NCBI GenBank assembly: GCA_010672965.1
Contig: JAAHFN010000025.1
Location: forward strand, 62,001-126,000
DNA: 64,000 nucleotides
Origin: Oscillatoria sp. SIO1A7
GTDB taxonomy: Bacteria; Cyanobacteriota; Cyanobacteriia; Cyanobacteriales; Laspinemataceae
Direction of reading: 5' to 3'
Positions 27,187 through 36,285 of the stretch are shown here, in pieces. Position numbers and translations under genes: made by a program. Under the pieces are notes generated by a model, which searched no databases, was not told where the DNA came from, and saw nothing but the letters and a program-made list of their open reading frames with translations. The first letter of the stretch is position 1. Each line of letters opens with the position of its first letter.

Positions 27187-28095
27187 TTAATTACCAAATT
27201 TGAGAATTCCGCGATCGCCATCTAACTCTGCCTCCACCCCCACCGGCAGGGCAGCATTAGCGCCTTGGTGGCCGAAAACGAGATTGGCAACAATAGGAAT
27301 ACCGAGGTCGCAGAGGCGATCGCGCAGCACTTCTTCAGAACTTAGAGTTGGCACCCCCGGGTCATTTTCGCAACTGCTAAAACGACCCAAAGCAATTCCC
27401 CGAACTCCCTGGAAAACCCCCATCATCCGCCATTGAGTCAGCATTCGGTCTAGGCGGTAGGGCGCCTCGGCCGTATCTTCTAAAGCCAAAATAGTTCCTG
27501 CAACAGAAGGCTGCAACGCCGTTCCCAAAAGGTTAGTTGCCACAGTGAGATTCGCTGGCAGCAGAATCCCCCGAGCCTTACCGCCCGTCCAGGGTTTTCC
27601 TTCTAGGGGGGCGAGGGGACGACCTTCTACTAAATCAAATAATCGCTCTATCGACCAATCCGGTTCTTTTCCTAGAGTTGTCAGCACCGGGCCGTGGACG
27701 CTAACTACTCCTATCTGGCTCAGACTCCAGAGCAGACAAGTAATATCGGAAAAACCCACTAACCATTTGGGCGGTATTGGAGAACTGGCAGTAGTCAAAT
27801 CTGGCCATTTCCAATCTTCCAGAAGTCGGGAAGCGCCGAAACCGCCTCGGGCACAGAGTATGCCGCGACATTCGGGATCTTGCCAAGCATCGGCCAGACG
27901 TTGGCGGCGATCGGCGTCGGTGCCAGCTAAGTGACCCCAGCGATCGTCGTAGCCCGGGCTCAGTTCTACTCGATAGCCCCGCGATCGCCAGATTTCTACT
28001 CCTTGCTCGAAAACCTCCATATTTCGCAGGCAGCCGCTGGGCGCAACTACCCGCAACAGGTCTCCGGGTTTTAAAGCTGGGGGAATTTTAAACAT
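27187..28095 (-). CDS. LD-carboxypeptidase, S66 family (LdcA/MccF-like)
   Basis: A 302-aa cytoplasmic serine peptidase. The start MFKIPPALKPGDLLRVVAPSG is typical. The presumed catalytic Ser is in VGFSDITC, the Glu in LALEDTAEAPY and the His in VFGHQGANAALPVG. Family members release the terminal D-Ala from tetrapeptides during murein recycling or cleave microcin-like peptides. The last 12 codons lie in a 36-bp repeat that recurs 719 bp downstream beyond the toxin-antitoxin genes, so the present 3' end may have been supplied by an insertion. Confidence 0.88.
   Translation of the reverse strand: MFKIPPALKPGDLLRVVAPSGCLRNMEVFEQGVEIWRSRGYRVELSPGYDDRWGHLAGTDADRRQRLADAWQDPECRGILCARGGFGASRLLEDWKWPDLTTASSPIPPKWLVGFSDITCLLWSLSQIGVVSVHGPVLTTLGKEPDWSIERLFDLVEGRPLAPLEGKPWTGGKARGILLPANLTVATNLLGTALQPSVAGTILALEDTAEAPYRLDRMLTQWRMMGVFQGVRGIALGRFSSCENDPGVPTLSSEEVLRDRLCDLGIPIVANLVFGHQGANAALPVGVEAELDGDRGILKFGN
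27199..27234. repeat. 36-bp direct repeat, proximal copy (inside the S66 gene)
   Basis: Identical to 26480-26515 and located at the 3' end of the carboxypeptidase coding sequence. The spacing between copies is 719 bp. Such an arrangement is typical of integration into a gene end with reconstitution of that end. Confidence 0.9.
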
Positions 28096-28150
28096 GGGTC
28101 ATAAAAGAGCGGTAGCATAATAATAGACGAAAGCTTAACTTGGTGCGGCT

Positions 28151-28621
28151 ATGACCTCTAGAATCTTGCCAACCTTGGCCTTGCTATCCCTGGTCTGCGC
28201 TGGCTGTCAATCCAGCCCCTTGAAGCAACCGCAAGGACCACCGCCACTAACTTACGATATCCAGGTCAATCACATCCAAATAGTGGTAAGGCTTTCGGAA
28301 ATATCTTTTGGAGAAGACAGTACCACAGTGAGTCTGGCCATTACTAACGGTCGCCGGCAAGCGATCGATATTAAAACTAACAACGGTATAGTCCTCTACG
28401 ACGACCAAAAACACCAATACAATCTCTCAATCCCGCCAGATACTCCCACAATCACAATCCAACCGGCGACGACCCTCAAGGGCAAATTTGTGTTTATCGG
28501 TCGCTTGTCCCCTAAAGCAAGAACGATTAATTTAGTAATTGAAACCAGAAAAAATTTTGGCAACAAGTATTCGATTGGAACTATCAACTTAAATAATATT
28601 GATGTTACAAAAAAGCAGTAA
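28151..28621 (+). CDS. Putative lipoprotein of unknown function
   Basis: A 156-aa protein with a lipoprotein signal (MTSRILPTLALLSLVCAGC, lipobox CAGC with Cys19) and a beta-rich body (VVRLSEISFGEDSTTVSLAITNG..., NNGIVLYDDQKHQYNL, LKGKFVFIGRLSP). The alternation of strands suggests an immunoglobulin-like or DUF4352-like fold; this is only a resemblance. It is divergent from the carboxypeptidase gene and overlaps the next small lipoprotein gene by 20 bp. Confidence 0.75.
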   Translation: MTSRILPTLALLSLVCAGCQSSPLKQPQGPPPLTYDIQVNHIQIVVRLSEISFGEDSTTVSLAITNGRRQAIDIKTNNGIVLYDDQKHQYNLSIPPDTPTITIQPATTLKGKFVFIGRLSPKARTINLVIETRKNFGNKYSIGTINLNNIDVTKKQ

Positions 28622-28871
28622 TACGACCAAAGTCTGTAGGCTATTTTACAGAGCGATCGCTTCCTCCTGCTTACTCCTAGCGGCATCAGCCTGCCAGAAT
28701 AACCCCGAGAAATCCTCTGGTTCGACTCGCTTTGAAACCCTGCCAGTACCCGTGACAACTTTAGACGAAGTTACTCCCGTTACTCCGACTGATATTTTTG
28801 AACCTGTAGCCGTCCCGGTCACTGTTCTAGAGAATGCTGTTCCTATTTCTCCGGTTAACAGACAGGACTAA
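28602..28871 (+). CDS. Small putative lipoprotein
   Basis: An 89-aa protein with the signal CRLFYRAIASSCLLLAASAC (lipobox ASAC) and a short Pro/Val/Thr-rich tail in which VPVT and VTPVTP recur. It starts at the ATG at 28602, inside the end of the upstream lipoprotein gene, so the pair is probably coupled. There is no recognised domain. The 372-bp gap that follows (28872-29243) holds only CCCAATGCGAACATG and TTCCCCATTCCCC repeats. Confidence 0.6.
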   Translation: MLQKSSNTTKVCRLFYRAIASSCLLLAASACQNNPEKSSGSTRFETLPVPVTTLDEVTPVTPTDIFEPVAVPVTVLENAVPISPVNRQD

Positions 28872-29243
28872 AACAAACTGTCATATTGAAATCTATATTT
28901 AGCATAAGCCGCGCACCCTACCGCCACAACTTACCGCCACACTACTGGTCTCCTGCTATTGGCTTGCTTCTATAACATATAACTCAAAACTTGCCAATTC
29001 CACATTCCCAATTCCCAAAGAAGCTCTCAGTTCTGAGCTCTCAGCAAATTTGCTGAAAGCTGTTGGGCTCCGCCCGCTGCCCATTGGGTGAGCTTTTTTG
29101 CCCAATGCGAACATGCCCAATGCGAACATGCTTGTGGGTCCAACAAGGCTCTGCTGCTCTGCTGCTCTGTGCCTTTAGCTGATTGCTGAGAGCTGAGAGC
29201 TGACCGCTGTGAATGCCCAATTCCCCATTCCCCATTCCCCATA

Positions 29244-30596
29244 TTACGGAATATCTTCTGGAGAACTCTCTTCTACAGTGAGCCAATTGGGCAAAGCTCT
29301 TTGTTGTTCGGTATTGGGTACGGTGCGGATGCGATCGAGCATTTCCATTGCCCAGATAGCTGTTTCGCGAACTTCGGGATCGGAATCCTCAAGAGCATGG
29401 CGCAGTAAATGGCTTAGGCGATCGAGCAGCTCGTAAATGCGCGTCAAATCTCTAATCGCATTTTTTCTTACGTCTGAATTGTTATCTTGCAAGGAGAGAG
29501 ACAGGGCTCGATTTATTGGTTTGAGGGTGCGGGTGCCTATTTCCGACAGTGCAGCCAAAATTAAACAGCGCTGCTTTGAATCCGACTCTAGCATTAAATC
29601 TACTAGAGGTTGCACCGCCCGGGAGTCTCCTCGCTGGCCTAGTTCCCAGATTGCTTTGCGCCGCTTGGTGGGGTCTGTACTTCGCAAATTGGCGAGCAAT
29701 TCCTCAATAATGTCAATTCTCTGCGGGATGCGGGTTACATCTTCGGTTGTTGGTCGAACGGTTGCCCTGTTTGTAGGTACTTGCAATGGTTCGGAACTTG
29801 CTCTGGGTATTTCGATTGTGCGATCGCTCGACTTCTGAGCCTCCTCTATCCTCGTTTCGGGGTAACTGTTTATTTCTTGTTCGGACTTGGTCGCAAAAAT
29901 CGTAGTGTTTTCTTCTGGGTCTTGTGGGTTTTCTGGCGGTAGTTCTTCTCGGTATCGATTGGGCTCTATACCATTTAAAGTCTCCGCAGGGGATTCGATA
30001 GTCAGGGACTGCTCTTGGTATTGCTGGGGCTGCCTCTCAGTAATTGGCTCTGGCTCGGGTTCTGCATCGCTATGCCCAGAATTGGTTAGTACATAAAATA
30101 TGCCAGCAAAGATTGCCGCCCCGGTTATGGTTCCCAAACCCAGCAACAACAGCCAGAGCAAATCCCGTTTAGAAGCGGGTTTTTTCGGCTCGGTTTTTGA
30201 TTCTGACTCAGCCTGAGCAATTAAGGGAGTAGTTGCACTTGCTAGAGCGATCGCCTTGGATGCCCCTATTTGGAAAACAGAACATGGGACATTGAACAGT
30301 CTCCTGCTACTGGGAGGGGGTTGAGGTCTAGGACAGCTCCCCAACCCCTGCTCCCTTCCTGGGAGGAATTTTGGCCCACTACTCCACATTTTGGCCTGGT
30401 ATAGCTCCCTCTGCTCCCTTCCCGGGGGGTGGGTCTGGAGAATTGGCCTAGGGTACAAAAACTCAGTAGATTGGGATTTTAGGGTTCGGACTTCGGCAAT
30501 ATTTTCAGAAAATAAGCCCCTACCTGCTGTGACGGGGGCCAATAGAAGGCCAGTGAAACTGGCAATGAGTAATAAAGTTAGGCGGTAAAAGCTCAT
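29244..30596 (-). CDS. Membrane protein with C-terminal HEAT repeats
   Basis: I start this 450-aa protein at the ATG at 30596, which begins a signal-like helix (LTLLLIASFTGLLLAPVTA). A second helix, LLWLLLLGLGTITGAAIFAGIFYVL, sits near 155-180. A polar Glu/Pro-rich linker follows, then about three HEAT or PBS-lyase-like repeats (TDPTKRRKAIWELGQRGD..., DNNSDVRKNAIRDLTRI, DSDPEVRETAIWAMEML). HEAT repeats bind protein partners. The segment between the two helices is Pro/Arg-rich and its DNA resembles intergenic GCTCCCTTCCTGGGAGG repeats, so repeat DNA may have been absorbed into the frame. Confidence 0.75.
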   Translation of the reverse strand: MSFYRLTLLLIASFTGLLLAPVTAGRGLFSENIAEVRTLKSQSTEFLYPRPILQTHPPGREQRELYQAKMWSSGPKFLPGREQGLGSCPRPQPPPSSRRLFNVPCSVFQIGASKAIALASATTPLIAQAESESKTEPKKPASKRDLLWLLLLGLGTITGAAIFAGIFYVLTNSGHSDAEPEPEPITERQPQQYQEQSLTIESPAETLNGIEPNRYREELPPENPQDPEENTTIFATKSEQEINSYPETRIEEAQKSSDRTIEIPRASSEPLQVPTNRATVRPTTEDVTRIPQRIDIIEELLANLRSTDPTKRRKAIWELGQRGDSRAVQPLVDLMLESDSKQRCLILAALSEIGTRTLKPINRALSLSLQDNNSDVRKNAIRDLTRIYELLDRLSHLLRHALEDSDPEVRETAIWAMEMLDRIRTVPNTEQQRALPNWLTVEESSPEDIP

Positions 30597-30966
30597 AACC
30601 TCGTTCGGGGATGCGAAGCGGCAACCAGGATCGCTCAGGGACAAATTAGTCAGTTCAAACTAGCACCATCGTAACTTTAATAAACTTGACTGACCCTATA
30701 AACTCGATGCCAGAAAAGCACTTGCAGGAAAAGCAACGCCGCAAATAGGAAGGAAGACCTAAATCGCAATCGCTAAAAGCGGTACAGGTCCATGTTTGTT
30801 TCCCTCGTATATATAGCGTTTCTCAAATCGATTTAGTAAGCTAGAAAACAGACAGGGAAAGGGTTTCTGGGTTTAATGCGTAACCGATTAAACCCAGAAG
30901 TGCTATACATAGCCATTTTCTTCAAGCTATCCCCTCCTGTCCCAGAGAGTTTGGCGCTTGCCTAGT

Positions 30967-31953
30967 TTAAAGGAAGCTTTTTTCGGCATCTTGAGAGGAT
31001 AAGCGTTCTAGGGTAAGAGCGATCGCCTCCCGTTGATTGATAAGATAGATGCTCGCTAAGGTCAGACACACCCCTATTGATTGTAGCCCGGAGAGAGTTT
31101 CCGATAGCAACAGGTTGCTAAACAGAAGCGCAAACACTGGCGTTAGGAAGGTTAAAGCGCTCAGACTGGTGAGATTACCTCTGGCCGCAAAATAGAAAAA
31201 CAAACCGTAAGCGATCGCGCTGCCAAATACAGTTGAGTAGGCCAAGGCCATCCAGCCGGACGCATCGATATGAACCCACTGCTCGCTTTCTGTAACGGCA
31301 CTGAGCCCCCACAAGGGCAAACCACCTATAATCATATGCCATCCTGTAGCCGCCACTGGGTCAGCATATTTGCTCAGAGGTCGCATAGTTACGGTTCCAA
31401 TCGCCATTGACAGAGCCGCCAAAAGCATCAACCATTGCCCGTTCTGGAACAACTGGCCGATATCCCCAGACAGAGATATGGTTTCGCCCTGTAGCAGTCC
31501 CCAAAACCACTCGCTTGGCAAGCCAATGAGACTAATTCCTGCTATTCCCAATCCCAGACCGATGGCACCCCACAGGCCAATCGTTTCCCCAAACAACCAT
31601 GCACAAAGCAGTGCCACTGCTAGGGGTTGAGAGTCAATCATAACAGAACCCAATCCCGCGCCGGTTTTGACTAATCCTTCTGCTAAAAAGCCTTGGAACA
31701 TTGCCCCATCGACTAGGGCAAAAAATGCTATCCACAGCCATGCCTTTAGACCTTTTGGGGCGGGACGTCCCAAGGCAATAGCTACAGATAAAACCAAAAA
31801 TCCAGCAGGGACCAACCGCACTCCAGCCATGAATAGGGGCGTAGTGCTGGGAATCGTTCCCTTCATCGCTACCATTGCCGTCCCCCAGAGGAAAAAGGGC
31901 GCGATTAACAATAACGGCTCAAAGGGCAATTTGGATTTAACTTCTTTTTGCAT
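30967..31953 (-). CDS. EamA/DMT-family transporter
   Basis: A 328-aa membrane protein with about ten helices arranged as two EamA repeats (FFLWGTAMVAMKGTIPSTTPLFMAGVRL... and MAIGTVTMRPLSKYADPVAATGWHMIIGG...). Relatives export amino acids or metabolites; the substrate is unknown. The 5' side (30645-30966 is the downstream gap, 31954 onward the upstream side) has no operon partner on the same strand. Confidence 0.85.
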   Translation of the reverse strand: MQKEVKSKLPFEPLLLIAPFFLWGTAMVAMKGTIPSTTPLFMAGVRLVPAGFLVLSVAIALGRPAPKGLKAWLWIAFFALVDGAMFQGFLAEGLVKTGAGLGSVMIDSQPLAVALLCAWLFGETIGLWGAIGLGLGIAGISLIGLPSEWFWGLLQGETISLSGDIGQLFQNGQWLMLLAALSMAIGTVTMRPLSKYADPVAATGWHMIIGGLPLWGLSAVTESEQWVHIDASGWMALAYSTVFGSAIAYGLFFYFAARGNLTSLSALTFLTPVFALLFSNLLLSETLSGLQSIGVCLTLASIYLINQREAIALTLERLSSQDAEKSFL

Positions 31954-32113
31954 AGATTGGTAATTATTCTTTTTTTATTCGCGGCCCTGAATAGAAAATG
32001 TCTCACTATTTTAACTAAGGTACTCAAATTATGTATTTTTGTAAAACAGGGATACAAATTGATACAGAGACATCCTGCCCAGTAAGGGGCAAGGGAGAAG
32101 GGGGGCAATCTGC

Positions 32114-32296
32114 GGGTATGTTTTTTAGATTTGGCATTATTGTGTATCGACCCGGCGCGCAGGGGCGACAGCATTCCCGAGACAGTTTTTGCTCTTAAAT
32201 TAATTTTATGTATTGGAATGCTTCGCCCTATAAAACCATGCCGCCCGCAAATCGCGCTCATTTAGGAATATTAGGAAGATTATAAAAAACATACCC
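32114..32296. mobile_element. MITE-like element A, copy 2
   Basis: A 183-bp element in reverse orientation relative to copy 1, with ends GGGTATGTTTTTTAGA and TATAAAAAACATACCC and core GGGGCGACAGCATTCC / GGAATGCTTCGCCC. It lies only 71 bp from copy 3. Confidence 0.82.
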
Positions 32297-32367
32297 CGAG
32301 GAAAGGGTAAGGGGGGCAGAGGGGAGAGAGGGGCAGGGGGCAGAGGAGCAGGGGGCAGAGGAGCAGA

Positions 32368-32550
32368 GGGTATGTTTTTTCTAATTCCGCTTTTTGGAGT
32401 TGCCAGCGAGAGGCATAAATTTCTGGGGCGAAGCATTCCAGGTTATAAGTTTAGTTTATAGCAAAGTATGTCTCGGGAATGCTATCGCCCCTACGTCTTA
32501 TTTCGAGGGTTGGCCGTGGCCAAAAAACATCAAATCTAAAAAACACACCC
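32368..32550. mobile_element. MITE-like element A, copy 3
   Basis: A 183-bp element in the same orientation as copy 1 with ends GGGTATGTTTTTTCTA and TCTAAAAAACACACCC. The ends and the GGGGCGAAGCATTCC core are conserved; the intervening sequence has diverged. Confidence 0.78.
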
Positions 32551-32847
32551 TTGAAAGGGGGAGTGTGGGAGGCCGCCTACGAGGTGTGGGAAGGGTGGGA
32601 GGAATGGGAGAATTCCCCTCTATCCCCTGCCCAAGTCCCCAAGCATGTCCTGAGCTTGGTCGAAGGGTCCCCAAGTACCCAAGTCCCCTCTGCCTCTTCC
32701 GTAAGTCCCGGCACCCAGGCGATCGCGCTAGGATTGAAACGAACGCTGGTTCTGCGGTTGCATCCTCGACTCCCGTTGGGAAGAGATCGATCCCGCGAAT
32801 AAAACCACAGGGAGCGATCGCTCCCTGTGCCATCCAGCTTAGGGGCG

Positions 32848-33011
32848 CTCTAGTCAAGAGTCTGGCTTAAAATTGTAGAGAGCGGTTGAAAAATGTTGGC
32901 GATCGCCTGCTCGCAGAGTAACGGGCGCGATTGCCGCGCCAGGTTTCGTTCCCGGCTCGCTCCCTACAGTTGCACGATAGGTTGCAGCATTTTGGCTTCC
33001 CACGCCACTAG
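32848..33011. repeat. Element F, copy 3 (diverged)
   Basis: The ends CTCTAGTC and CCACTAGAG enclose GTAGAGAGCGG and AGGTTTCGTTCCCGGC...GCTCCCTAC arms. The copy contains GGCGATCGCC and a GCGCGATTGCCGCGC hairpin. It lies directly upstream of sppA. Confidence 0.6.
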
Positions 33012-33049
33012 AGCGTTCGACTTGTTTGATTTATGGATGTTGAATGCCC

Positions 33050-33895
33050 ATGATTTGGCCTTTTAGACGCAAGTCTCGCAAGCTTATTGCTCGGATAGAA
33101 ATTACAGGGGCGATCGCCTCAGCTACTCGCAAAAGGGTGCTAGAGGCCCTAAAAACAGTAGAAGAAAAAAAGTTTCCTGCCCTGCTACTGCGCATTGACA
33201 GTCCCGGTGGCACTGTAGGAGATTCCCAGGAAATATATAGCGCCTTAAAGCGTTTGAGCGAAAAAACCAAAATAGTGGCCAGTTTCGGCAATATCTCCGC
33301 CTCGGGAGGAGTCTATATCGGTATGGGGGCCCAACATATTGTGGCTAACCCGGGCACTATCACTGGTAGTATTGGCGTGATTCTACGAGGCAATAACCTA
33401 GAACGCCTTCTAGAAAAAATAGGCGTATCCTTTCAAACAGTTAAGTCTGGACCTTATAAAGATATTCTCGCCTTTGACCGAGAATTGACAGCAGCAGAAG
33501 AGGATATCCTACAAGAGATGATCGATACGAGCTATCAACAGTTCGTGCAAACGGTCGCCGAGGCTCGAAATCTAGCAGTAGATGCTGTTAAGAGTTTTGC
33601 AGACGGGCGCATTTTCACGGGCCAGCAAGCCCAAGCTTTGGGAGTTGTCGATCGCCTGGGAACTGAAGAAGATGCCCGCGTTTGGGCGGCACAACTTGCA
33701 AAACTAGATCCAGACAAAGCTAAGTGCGTGACTCTGGAAGAGCGCAAGTCCCCTATAGACCGCTTGCTGGGAAATAGGAGCCCCGGCTTTGGAAGCTCTG
33801 GGATCTCTTATTCCGGCATCGATCGCTCTAGCATCGATTGGCTAGAGTTTGAGCTAGCCACTAACGGCCTGCCATTATGGCTTTATCGACCGTAA
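33050..33895 (+). CDS. sppA: Signal peptide peptidase SppA, short form (S49)
   Basis: A 281-aa protein starting at the ATG before IWPFRRKSRK; an ATG 6 bp upstream is an alternative. It carries one S49 domain: RIDSPGGTVGDSQEIY, the nucleophile Ser in NISASGGVYIGMGA, and the general-base Lys in TVKSGPYKD. It cleaves residual signal peptides at the membrane. There is no strong N-terminal transmembrane helix, as usual for the short cyanobacterial form. It is followed 101 bp downstream by the chorismate mutase gene on the same strand. Confidence 0.9.
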   Translation: MIWPFRRKSRKLIARIEITGAIASATRKRVLEALKTVEEKKFPALLLRIDSPGGTVGDSQEIYSALKRLSEKTKIVASFGNISASGGVYIGMGAQHIVANPGTITGSIGVILRGNNLERLLEKIGVSFQTVKSGPYKDILAFDRELTAAEEDILQEMIDTSYQQFVQTVAEARNLAVDAVKSFADGRIFTGQQAQALGVVDRLGTEEDARVWAAQLAKLDPDKAKCVTLEERKSPIDRLLGNRSPGFGSSGISYSGIDRSSIDWLEFELATNGLPLWLYRP

Positions 33896-33996
33896 CGAGA
33901 AAATAGGGAAAACTGTCTCGATAGACCGGAAATTAATTGGACCTTTGCGCGATCGCAGAACCATTGGAAAAAGAAAACGAGAAGGAGGATATTGGC

Positions 33997-34380
33997 GTGG
34001 ACTGGAGAGTTAGGGCGATTCGCGGGGCAACAGTCGCCTCAGCAAATACCGTTGAGGCCATTCACGAAGCAGTTACGGAATTATTGGATGCCCTCGAAGA
34101 CCGCAACCATCTAGACCCAGAGCTTATTATCAGTGCAACTTTTTCGGCAACTCGGGATTTAGATGCTATTTTTCCTGCAGCGATCGCCCGCAAACGACCA
34201 AAATGGGACAGCGTTGCCCTGCTCGACGTTCAACAGATGCACGTTGAGGGCGGTTTGCACCATTGCATTCGGTTTTTAATCCATGTCAATCTGCCATCCT
34301 CCCAAAAGCAAATCTACCATCCCTATCTGCGCGAAGCTAAAAATCTCAGACCCGATTGGAGCTTGGCATCAATTAATTAG
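33997..34380 (+). CDS. aroH: Chorismate mutase, AroH type
   Basis: A 127-aa monofunctional enzyme converting chorismate to prephenate in Phe/Tyr synthesis. I choose the GTG at 33997 because GGAGG stands 8 bp upstream (GAAGGAGGATATTGGC) and the protein then begins VDWRVRAIRGAT, the usual AroH start. Diagnostic features are RAIRGATVASANTVEAI, SATFSATRDLDAIFPA and VEGGLHHCIRFLIHV. It lies between sppA and hemE. Confidence 0.9.
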   Translation: MDWRVRAIRGATVASANTVEAIHEAVTELLDALEDRNHLDPELIISATFSATRDLDAIFPAAIARKRPKWDSVALLDVQQMHVEGGLHHCIRFLIHVNLPSSQKQIYHPYLREAKNLRPDWSLASIN

Positions 34381-34441
34381 GGAATTGGGGATTGGGGATT
34401 GGGGATTGGGCACTGGGCACTGGGCATGGGGAAGTGTGGGA

Positions 34442-34543
34442 GGGAGCATTTCAATGAATGCAATCGGTAGCCTGAAAGGGCGAGAGTTTGTGTAGCCGCG
34501 CCTTTAGGCGTTAGGCGTCCGGCTACGAAATTGAAATGCTCCC
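34442..34543. repeat. MITE-like element C, copy 2
   Basis: A 102-bp element with exact inverted ends GGGAGCATTTCAAT and ATTGAAATGCTCCC. The relative at 8331-8459 has the same ends and the same GGCTACACAAACTCTCGC-type interior. Confidence 0.8.
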
Positions 34544-34544
34544 G

Positions 34545-34942
34545 TGTGGGAAGTGTGGGAAGGGTGGGGAGTGTGGGGAGTGTGGGGCTTCCCACCCGTG
34601 CGAGTCCCCCAGTCTCCAAGTCCCCCAGTCTGCAAGTCCCTGTCCTGAGCGCTCCGTTGGGTCTCCAAAAAAAGGGTGGCGGCCTCCCACACTCCGTAGG
34701 GGACTTGCAAGTTAATAATGTACCAGTTCAAGGTCTATGCCCCAGAGGGCAGGCGGGGCGCGTTCGCCTACGACGTAGCCTGTCCTGAGCTTGACGAAGG
34801 GCGATCGCCCGAACGGTGGAACGCTTAGAGACTGGTACTTTATTTCCGCGCAAGTCCCTAGGCGTAGCCGCCCCGAAGGGGCAAGGCGGCCTCCCACACC
34901 CCCCACACTCCCCACACTCCCCACACTCCCCACCCTTCCCCA
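34545..34942. repeat. Low-complexity repeats upstream of hemE
   Basis: GTGTGGGGAGTGTGGGG strings (34545-34590) face CCCCACACTCCCCACACTCC strings (34890-34942), separated by a segment with CTTGACGAAGGGCGATCGCC and other dispersed repeats. I see no gene. The block separates aroH from hemE. Confidence 0.65.
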
Positions 34943-34997
34943 TGCCCCCAAGCGATGGTAAGCTCAACATTGCATTCAATCTAATGGAAAAGCAAAC

Positions 34998-36062
34998 ATG
35001 GCAGGGACAACCGAGCTTCCTTATCTTTTGAGGGCAGCACTAGGAGAAAAATTAGACCGGCCGCCGGTATGGATGATGCGGCAGGCAGGTCGTTATATGA
35101 AGGTTTATCGAGAGTTGCGAGAAAAATATCCTTCATTTCGCGAGCGATCGGAAAACGTAGATCTGGCTGTACAGATTTCCCTGCAACCATTTGAGGCATT
35201 TGCCCCCGATGGGGTGATTCTGTTTTCCGATATCCTGACCCCCCTTCCGGGAATGGGCATTCCTTTTGATATTGTAGAGAGCAAAGGGCCTATTATAGAC
35301 CCTCCGATCCGCAGTCTAGAGCAAATAGAAAAGGTTCATGCCCTGGATCCGGAGGCATCCTTGCCATTTGTTGGCAAAACTTTGCAGATATTGCGGGACA
35401 CAGTGGGCAATAAAGCAACGGTGCTGGGCTTTGTTGGCGCTCCCTGGACCCTGGCCGCTTATGCCATTGAGGGGCGTTCCTCAAAAGATTACCGAAATAT
35501 TAAGGCAATGGCTTTCAAAGAGCCAAAGATGCTGCATAAATTGCTGAAAAAAATAGCAGACTCGATCGCCATCTATCTACGGTATCAAATCGACAGCGGC
35601 GCTCAAGTGGTGCAGATGTTCGACTCCTGGGCCGGTCAGCTCAGCCCCCAAGACTACGATGAATTTGCCCTTCCCTATCACAAGCTCATCGTAGATAAAG
35701 TCAAAAAAACTCACCCAAATACGCCATTTATCCTTTATATTAGCGGCAGTGCTGGCCTTCTAGAGCGGATGGCAAAATCGGGAGTCGATATCGTCAGCCT
35801 GGACTGGACCGTAGATATGGCCGAAGCTAGAAAGCGGCTCGGACCCAATATCGGCGTGCAGGGCAATGTAGATCCTTGCGTGCTGTTTGGCCCGCAGGAA
35901 AATATTCGCGATCGCATTCTCGATACCATTCGCAAAGCCGGTGGCTCCGGCCATATCCTCAATCTGGGTCATGGCATTTTACCCGGAACCCCCGAGGAAA
36001 ACGCTGGTTTCTTTTTTGAAACCGCGAAGCAAGCCCACGAACTGCTAGCGGTTACGGCTTGA
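34998..36062 (+). CDS. hemE: Uroporphyrinogen decarboxylase
   Basis: A 354-aa cytoplasmic enzyme converting uroporphyrinogen III to coproporphyrinogen III, needed for heme, chlorophyll and bilins. The signature [19 protein letters not shown] is at about 19-38, with [16 protein letters not shown] and [10 protein letters not shown] further on. Length and ends match the family. It starts at the ATG before [17 protein letters not shown]. Confidence 0.95.
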   Translation: MAGTTELPYLLRAALGEKLDRPPVWMMRQAGRYMKVYRELREKYPSFRERSENVDLAVQISLQPFEAFAPDGVILFSDILTPLPGMGIPFDIVESKGPIIDPPIRSLEQIEKVHALDPEASLPFVGKTLQILRDTVGNKATVLGFVGAPWTLAAYAIEGRSSKDYRNIKAMAFKEPKMLHKLLKKIADSIAIYLRYQIDSGAQVVQMFDSWAGQLSPQDYDEFALPYHKLIVDKVKKTHPNTPFILYISGSAGLLERMAKSGVDIVSLDWTVDMAEARKRLGPNIGVQGNVDPCVLFGPQENIRDRILDTIRKAGGSGHILNLGHGILPGTPEENAGFFFETAKQAHELLAVTA

Positions 36063-36285
36063 TTCGCTAATGCCATTTTGAATGCTACAGACATAGCATT
36101 ACGCATATTTGGGAGCGGACAATGGGCGAATGCCATATGCCCATCCAAAGGCAGGCTCCGCCTACGCCCCTACTGCTTATTGCTATAATGCTGGCTCCCT
36201 TGTGAATTGGGGATGCGTCGTCCCAATTGACCGACGATCGCCTTCCCATTATCAACTAGCAATTATTAGGAGAAATTCCTGCTCG

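Noticed and set aside
34377-34980. Several GGVGSVG- or PHTPHPSHT-type frames before hemE
   Set aside because: They are translations of GTGTGGGG and CCCACACTCC strings.
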